A stretch of DNA of 64,000 nt, taken from contig OY855915.1 in assembly GCA_963693305.1 (NCBI GenBank), forward strand, positions 12,471,840-12,535,839, in the 5' to 3' direction. Below the pieces are notes generated by a model that was given only the letters and a program-made list of their open reading frames with translations, made no database searches and had not been told where the DNA came from. The translations under genes were made by a program, and so were the position numbers. Of the stretch, positions 62,501 to 64,000 are shown one piece after another. Positions within the stretch are counted from its first letter, which is position 1. Every line of letters begins with the position of its first letter. The stretch is from Meandrina meandrites (Eukaryota; Cnidaria; Anthozoa; Scleractinia; Meandrinidae).

Positions 62501-63924
62501 TTTTTATCGATTATATCAATTGTCAATGATAATCGTTTATATAATGATTTCAGATACGTTTGCGCCACGCATTAAGTACCGATATACTTCAAATAACAAG
62601 AGATCTGGCCATTTTCCTCAGTTTTTCGCGTATAGACTAACTCTAACACAGAAAATTTCGCCTTTCCACAGTTTACTACTTGAAATGCCTCTCCTCGACT
62701 GCCGATTTGTTTTCTCGAGGGAAAATGCTTCACCCGTCCTTACTGTAAAAGGGCACTCATGATAGCCCTTCACAACAGCCTCTACTATAGTAGTACATTC
62801 ATTTCGCGGGATTTCGATGACTCACAAGACTGGAAGACTTCGGCAAGACTGGCTTGAGTCCACGCGGACCGATGCGTAGCGTATCCGCTTACAATAGGGG
62901 CTTATAAATGTTGTAAGAATTCATAAATGGTTCATTTATTAAAACTGATAATAATCGATAAAATCGATAAAAATCGATACAATTAAGAGGACTTGGGATT
63001 GTGAGTATCGATTTTCATCGATTGGTGAGACCAATCGATATTAATTGATTGATTTTTTTCGATTATTATCGATTATATCGATTGATTTCCAATGATCGAT
63101 TATCATCGATTGGGCACGCCGGGATCTTCTACTGAACACATGTATATATGAAAAATAAATAACCCTGCCCTCATAATTTGAGCAAGAGAGCCTCAAATTG
63201 GCCCAGTATCAGCTTAGCACATGCTTTACATGTCCCAATTTAACCAATTGTGCAATTTATAGTGGCAAAAAATACATATCTCATCATTATCTTTGATTCA
63301 TTGGTTAGCCCAAATAACACATTGATTAGCCTAAATAGTACTCCAGTTAGCCTGCTGTTAGCTTAGGTAGATTGCAGCTAGATTTTATATTGGGATAAGG
63401 AATTTCTTGCTCACAGGATTCATACAAGTCATGCAAGCCATTTCGGTTAGCCTAATTATAAACAGCATTGGTTAGCCCAAAAAGCACTCCGGTTAGCCTA
63501 AATAGCACTCTGGTTAGCCTACAATTAGTTTAGTAGTTTGAAATCAGCCTTTTTATTGGGATAAGGGACTTCTAGCTCGCATGACTCAGTTGCATGGCTC
63601 GCTGGCTTGCATATGATACAAACTCATTTGTTGAAGCAGTTTGAATTATATTGGCAGCATGTATGCTAACATGGTTTACTAAACAAGACCATTGGAAGTA
63701 ATCAATTATTTACTGTTCTGTATAACAATAATCCTGCTGGTCTCATTGACTGGTTTTTTAATCATTAAAATTAATCATTAATCATAATTATACTGTTCTG
63801 TATACCATACCTAAAGAAAACGAGGAAGCAGAGGCAAGTTCCTTTGGCCAGTGATAAGGTAAACAGCTGTAGGCCAGGTCCAGTATGGGATCACCCAGAG
63901 TGGATAATTCCCAGTCTAACACAG
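41339..63924 (-). CDS. ACAD11: ACAD11-like APH-kinase/acyl-CoA dehydrogenase (3' 14 exons; gene continues off the right edge)
   Basis: Exons in transcript order: 63924-63811, 62267-62128, 59756-59644, 55918-55792, 54908-54840, 53260-53122, 52014-51907, 50340-50242, 48987-48921, 46497-46412, 46064-45996, 45142-44988, 44802-44686, 41554-41339. They encode 539 aa with every phase in register. The first two exons are the C-lobe of the aminoglycoside-phosphotransferase-like kinase domain ([19 protein letters not shown]). The rest is the acyl-CoA dehydrogenase: [11 protein letters not shown] and KWWSSGAGDP (FAD and substrate face), [31 protein letters not shown] and [10 protein letters not shown]. 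In mammals ACAD10/11 degrade 4-hydroxy fatty acids, the kinase domain phosphorylating the 4-hydroxyl before elimination. The protein ends SKM, a fit to the peroxisomal PTS1 consensus. The kinase N-lobe is outside the window. ACAD10 is the alternative; no HAD domain can be checked here. Confidence 0.94.
42013..43546. mobile_element. TTAA-flanked DNA transposon TTAA-4 (1534 bp) in ACAD11 last intron
   Basis: AGGAACCCTCCACTGTTTTT at 42013 and its complement ending at 43546, bounded by TTAA at 42009-42012 and 43547-43550. The terminal inverted repeats extend about 230 bp each (to about 42240 and from about 43324). Inside is a separate palindrome at 42809-42968. No transposase seen. Confidence 0.88.
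42809..42968. repeat. Palindrome inside TTAA-4
   Basis: CCCCCATTTGGCGCGAAAAT on the left mirrors TTTTCGAGCCAAATGGAGGC on the right, and CAGTTTTCC...GGAAAACTG surrounds a GAGCGAAGCTCG centre. Both strands therefore show look-alike ORFs ([13 protein letters not shown] and its mirror); these are symmetry artefacts. Confidence 0.8.
43583..43623. repeat. Perfect 15-bp stem-loop
   Basis: AATGTTACGCTGGTT and AACCAGCGTAACATT separated by 11 nt, 33 bp beyond the TTAA-4 target site. Unknown role. Confidence 0.85.
43624..44685. other. ACAD11 last intron, remainder: no gene seen
   Basis: AT-rich. A weak tRNA-like stretch (GGTTCGACTCCTG near 44488) suggests another old SINE, not supported further. Confidence 0.4.
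44686..44802 (-). CDS. ACAD11: ACAD11-like exon (117 nt)
   Basis: Phase 0-0. It encodes [20 protein letters not shown] and [18 protein letters not shown], the C-terminal helical bundle. Confidence 0.93.
44988..45142 (-). CDS. ACAD11: ACAD11-like exon (155 nt)
   Basis: Phase 1 in and 0 out. It encodes [20 protein letters not shown] and [14 protein letters not shown], near-identical to the vertebrate protein, and ends AFGKRLAEK. Confidence 0.93.
45143..45995. other. ACAD11 intron, no feature seen
   Basis: AT-rich, only chance ORFs. Confidence 0.5.
45996..46064 (-). CDS. ACAD11: ACAD11-like exon (69 nt)
   Basis: Phase 1-1. It encodes [23 protein letters not shown], the FxDVRVP strand of the ACAD fold. 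Confidence 0.92.
46412..46497 (-). CDS. ACAD11: ACAD11-like exon (86 nt)
   Basis: Phase 2 in and 1 out. It encodes [28 protein letters not shown]; matches human HKQHSMILVPMNTPG. Confidence 0.92.
46748..48000. repeat. Inverted repeat interrupted by TTAA-3 copy 2
   Basis: Left arm about 46748-46850 (GTTGCTGTGTTGTGTTCTT, AAATAAATTGACTTGC). The right arm is split: 47232-47278 (AAGAACACAACACAGCAAC) and 47946-48000 (GTCAACTTGATTTATAAACC). Removing 47283-47945 restores a continuous arm, so the MITE landed in an older foldback repeat. Confidence 0.75.
47283..47941. mobile_element. TTAA-flanked MITE TTAA-3, copy 2 (659 bp, intact ends)
   Basis: TIRs GGACGTTCGCGC (47283-47294) and GCGCGAACGTCC (47930-47941), TTAA on both sides (47279-47282, 47942-47945). 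Reverse orientation to the 22.1 kb copy; the two share blocks such as TGTCAGAAAT followed by GGTCACC-like sequence. No coding capacity. Confidence 0.88.
48921..48987 (-). CDS. ACAD11: ACAD11-like exon (67 nt)
   Basis: Phase 1 in and 2 out. It encodes [21 protein letters not shown]. It sits directly next to the 23-bp minisatellite in the following intron. Confidence 0.92.
49034..50012 (+). repeat. 23-bp minisatellite (about 42 units)
   Basis: Unit AGTTGTTCAAGAGATGCACTG + AC/AA, with variants GTTGTGC, GTCAAGC and GTCAAGG at the start and GCAC, GGAC or GTAC near the end. A stray unit at 50193-50218 shows the array once extended further right. It begins 47 bp from the ACAD11 exon at 48921-48987. 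The long minus-strand ORFs here (a 23-residue repeat such as [13 protein letters not shown]) follow from the period and are not genes. Confidence 0.92.
50037..50190 (+). repeat. SINE inserted in the minisatellite
   Basis: GTTTCATAGCTCAGTTGGTA head, box B largely deleted (TCACGCGTTCTGAATTTTTT), then CAGGCTTC and a tail with GAGGATCATC and CCGCAGTTC. Minisatellite sequence resumes at 50193. Confidence 0.75.
50242..50340 (-). CDS. ACAD11: ACAD11-like exon
   Basis: 99 nt, phase 1-1. It encodes [20 protein letters not shown] and [10 protein letters not shown], the classic ACAD beta-domain. Confidence 0.93.
50341..51906. other. ACAD11 intron, no gene supported
   Basis: A 62-codon plus-strand ORF at 50933-51121 ([20 protein letters not shown]) has plausible composition but no recognised relative and no flanking splice evidence; perhaps a transposon scrap. 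Confidence 0.35.
51907..52014 (-). CDS. ACAD11: ACAD11-like exon
   Basis: 108 nt, phase 1-1. It encodes [35 protein letters not shown]; the CMTEPD flavin/substrate motif straddles the next splice. Confidence 0.93.
52445..52900. mobile_element. Tc1/mariner-type MITE (456 bp) with TA target
   Basis: TIR CAGTAAACACCCACGTATAA at 52445 and its complement ending at 52900, TA at 52443-52444 and 52901-52902. TIRs run about 28 bp nearly perfectly; TAGGTTCTTAT units repeat inside. No transposase. Confidence 0.85.
53122..53260 (-). CDS. ACAD11: ACAD11-like exon
   Basis: 139 nt, phase 0 in and 1 out. It encodes [40 protein letters not shown] and NCSAP; very close to the family. Confidence 0.93.
53610..54020. 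repeat. ATCTTCGG short-period array with flanking palindromes
   Basis: 53756-53925 contains over a dozen TCTTCGG or close variants at 10-11 bp spacing. To the left, ATCCACACATGTGTGATATCA and its neighbour form a palindrome (53640-53685); to the right is GATATCTCACTCGTTCGCTG, a motif I recall from coral MITEs. Confidence 0.75.
54840..54908 (-). CDS. ACAD11: ACAD11-like exon (23 codons)
   Basis: 69 nt, phase 0-0, encoding [20 protein letters not shown] and three more residues; it matches the human segment before KLKEMAKVEGLWN in length and position. Confidence 0.88.
55010..55340. repeat. Two SINE-like units, opposite orientation
   Basis: Minus: GAGGTCAAGGGTTCGAATTC (box B) near 55040. Plus: CCATGGGTTCCAATCCTATT near 55226 with TTTTCAGGCTAC and a CACAGTTCAAATATGTTC tail. 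The shared tail CACAGTTCAAATA lies between them. Confidence 0.65.
55500..55700 (+). repeat. Penelope-like element terminus (candidate)
   Basis: GACTTCCACACAGGTTGTCG and AAACATCAGTCACC, then TCACCTGGACGATAACACTA and CTCCTGGGTTCAAACCATTT. This string resembles a repeat terminus I recall from coral Penelope-like elements; no coding part remains. Confidence 0.4.
55792..55918 (-). CDS. ACAD11: ACAD11-like exon: linker and ACAD N-terminal helix
   Basis: 127 nt, phase 2 in and 0 out. A polar Ser/Asn-rich linker, then [14 protein letters not shown], the first helix of the dehydrogenase (human MKQHILPAEKE). Confidence 0.9.
56230..56333 (+). pseudogene. LINE C-terminal scrap, left piece
   Basis: [15 protein letters not shown] then, after a one-base shift, [16 protein letters not shown]: the RLP-Y...YNLR...R pattern near the end of CR1-type LINE ORF2. 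It stops exactly at the 56334 transposon end and resumes at 58278. Confidence 0.55.
56334..58277. mobile_element. CAGGGCTTGACAAAA TIR element (1944 bp) inserted in a LINE scrap
   Basis: CAGGGCTTGACAAAA at 56334, and CAGGGCTCAACAAAA (complement) ending at 58277. Both subterminal regions carry GGGCAAG/CTTGCCC motifs. The target duplication is not clean. The ends look hAT-like; no transposase found among the short ORFs. Confidence 0.7.
58278..58800 (+). pseudogene. LINE C-terminal scrap, right piece and 3' tail
   Basis: [21 protein letters not shown], the YG..S..Y.G..LWNSLP signature of CR1-type LINE C-termini, then a T-rich 3' region ending in GAAATAAAGGTTATTGTATT near 58780-58800. Confidence 0.65.
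58868..58945 (+). repeat. tRNA-like SINE head
   Basis: GGAGCCTAGTGGATATAGAG (box A-like) and GATCATGGTTTGATTCCTGT (box B-like) spaced as in a tRNA; related to the 13718 and 14117 heads. Confidence 0.6.
59644..59756 (-). CDS. ACAD11: ACAD11-like exon: kinase-dehydrogenase linker
   Basis: 113 nt, phase 0 in and 2 out, donor GTAAGT. It encodes [19 protein letters not shown], equivalent to human GVYSRYLLGNNSSEDSFLF. Confidence 0.9.
60083..60210. mobile_element. Small TIR repeat (GATAACT(A/C)GAACC)
   Basis: ACAGTCAATTAACTCCTGAT-AACTAGAACC on the left matches the complement of GGTTCGAGTTATCGAGGTTC-AACTGT on the right. Likely a decayed TA-target MITE. Confidence 0.5.
60789..60808 (+). repeat. C homopolymer (20 nt)
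   Basis: Run of C followed by CACCCCCAAGGCCC, in an ACAD11 intron. Confidence 0.95.
60845..62127. other. ACAD11 intron, no feature seen
   Basis: AT-rich, nothing recognised. Flanking exon phases match (0-0), so no coding exon need be missing here. Confidence 0.55.
62128..62267 (-). CDS. ACAD11: ACAD11-like exon: end of kinase domain
   Basis: 140 nt, phase 1 in and 0 out. It encodes [17 protein letters not shown] and [17 protein letters not shown], typical of the last helices of the APH domain in ACAD10/11. Confidence 0.92.
62351..63123. mobile_element. ATCGAT-rich TIR element (773 bp) with 7-bp target duplication
   Basis: Ends CCCGGCGTGCCCAATC (62351) and GATTGGGCACGCCGGG (to 63123), flanked by ATCTTCT at 62344-62350 and 63124-63130. 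About 130-170 bp at each end is packed with ATCGAT, TATCGAT and ATCGATAAT motifs. The centre (about 62560-62930) is free of them. No transposase. Confidence 0.85.
63295..63530 (+). repeat. GGTTAGCCTAAATAGCACTC minisatellite
   Basis: At least seven (G/C)GTTAGCC(C/T)AAAT-like units in two clusters (63300-63370, 63445-63530). Same unit as at 20990-21065. Confidence 0.75.
63811..63924 (-). CDS. ACAD11: ACAD11-like exon: APH kinase catalytic segment
   Basis: 114 nt, phase 1-1, first exon inside the window. It encodes (A)[19 protein letters not shown]; the LDWE/GDP...D pattern is the metal-binding and active-site loop of APH-type kinases. More 5' exons must lie beyond 64000. Confidence 0.93.
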
Positions 63925-64000
63925 CTGTCACACAAAACTGATGATGCAAATAGGATAGTATTAATTACTATATAATACTGTAAATACGCACAAATTTCAC

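Noticed and set aside
1..64000. CRISPR array, operon, prophage or bacterial-type defence system
   Set aside because: All supported genes are spliced animal genes; the tandem arrays have no constant-repeat and unique-spacer structure, and no prokaryotic coding signature is seen.

Overview
This window is eukaryotic genomic DNA. It most likely comes from a cnidarian, probably a stony coral or another anthozoan. The genes are split by GT-AG introns, the DNA is AT-rich, and three animal protein families are recognisable. The spaces between exons hold an unusually varied set of transposon remnants: several families with TTAA target duplications, tRNA-derived SINEs, L1/Tx1-like and CR1-like LINEs, a Penelope-like element and hairpin MITEs. 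The species call is inference from gene and repeat style; no alignment was run.

Three protein-coding genes lie in tandem, all on the minus strand. (1) OGG1, 8-oxoguanine DNA glycosylase, is complete in three exons between 4819 and 13439 (338 aa). (2) A homologue of vertebrate KIAA2012 is complete in ten exons between 14837 and 34092 (1375 aa). (3) An ACAD11-like acyl-CoA dehydrogenase has its last 14 exons between 41339 and 63924, while the start of the gene lies beyond the right edge. For every gene the exon phases chain without a break and the summed coding length is a multiple of three, which is strong internal support. The three genes have no obvious shared pathway: base-excision repair, an uncharacterised coiled-coil protein, and lipid catabolism that is probably peroxisomal.

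Layout: 1-4818 is downstream of OGG1 and holds a nested inverted-repeat complex. The OGG1 introns hold a 1.47 kb TTAA element with its own small ORF, a 1.40 kb terminal-inverted-repeat transposon, a palindromic MITE, a CR1-like LINE scrap and a head-to-head Penelope-like pair. 13440-14836 is a SINE-rich spacer. The KIAA2012 introns hold a 1.4 kb CCGGTGTC element, two TTAA elements sharing one TTAA, SINEs and long hairpins. The 34.1-41.3 kb spacer holds an 8-bp-TSD element, a 5S rRNA-like fragment, hairpin MITEs, a 3.47 kb 5'-truncated LINE with an 11-bp target duplication, and a SINE. The ACAD11 introns hold a 1.53 kb TTAA element, a second full copy of a TTAA MITE, a 23-bp minisatellite cut by a SINE, a TA-flanked mariner-type MITE, a TCTTCGG array, a CAGGG-ended element sitting inside a LINE scrap, and an element packed with ATCGAT motifs.

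I found no operon, CRISPR array, biosynthetic cluster or phage-like defence system, and none is expected here. The most notable features are the density of TTAA-targeting element families, including elements carrying small non-transposase ORFs, and the many intronic inverted repeats that could fold into long double-stranded RNA.
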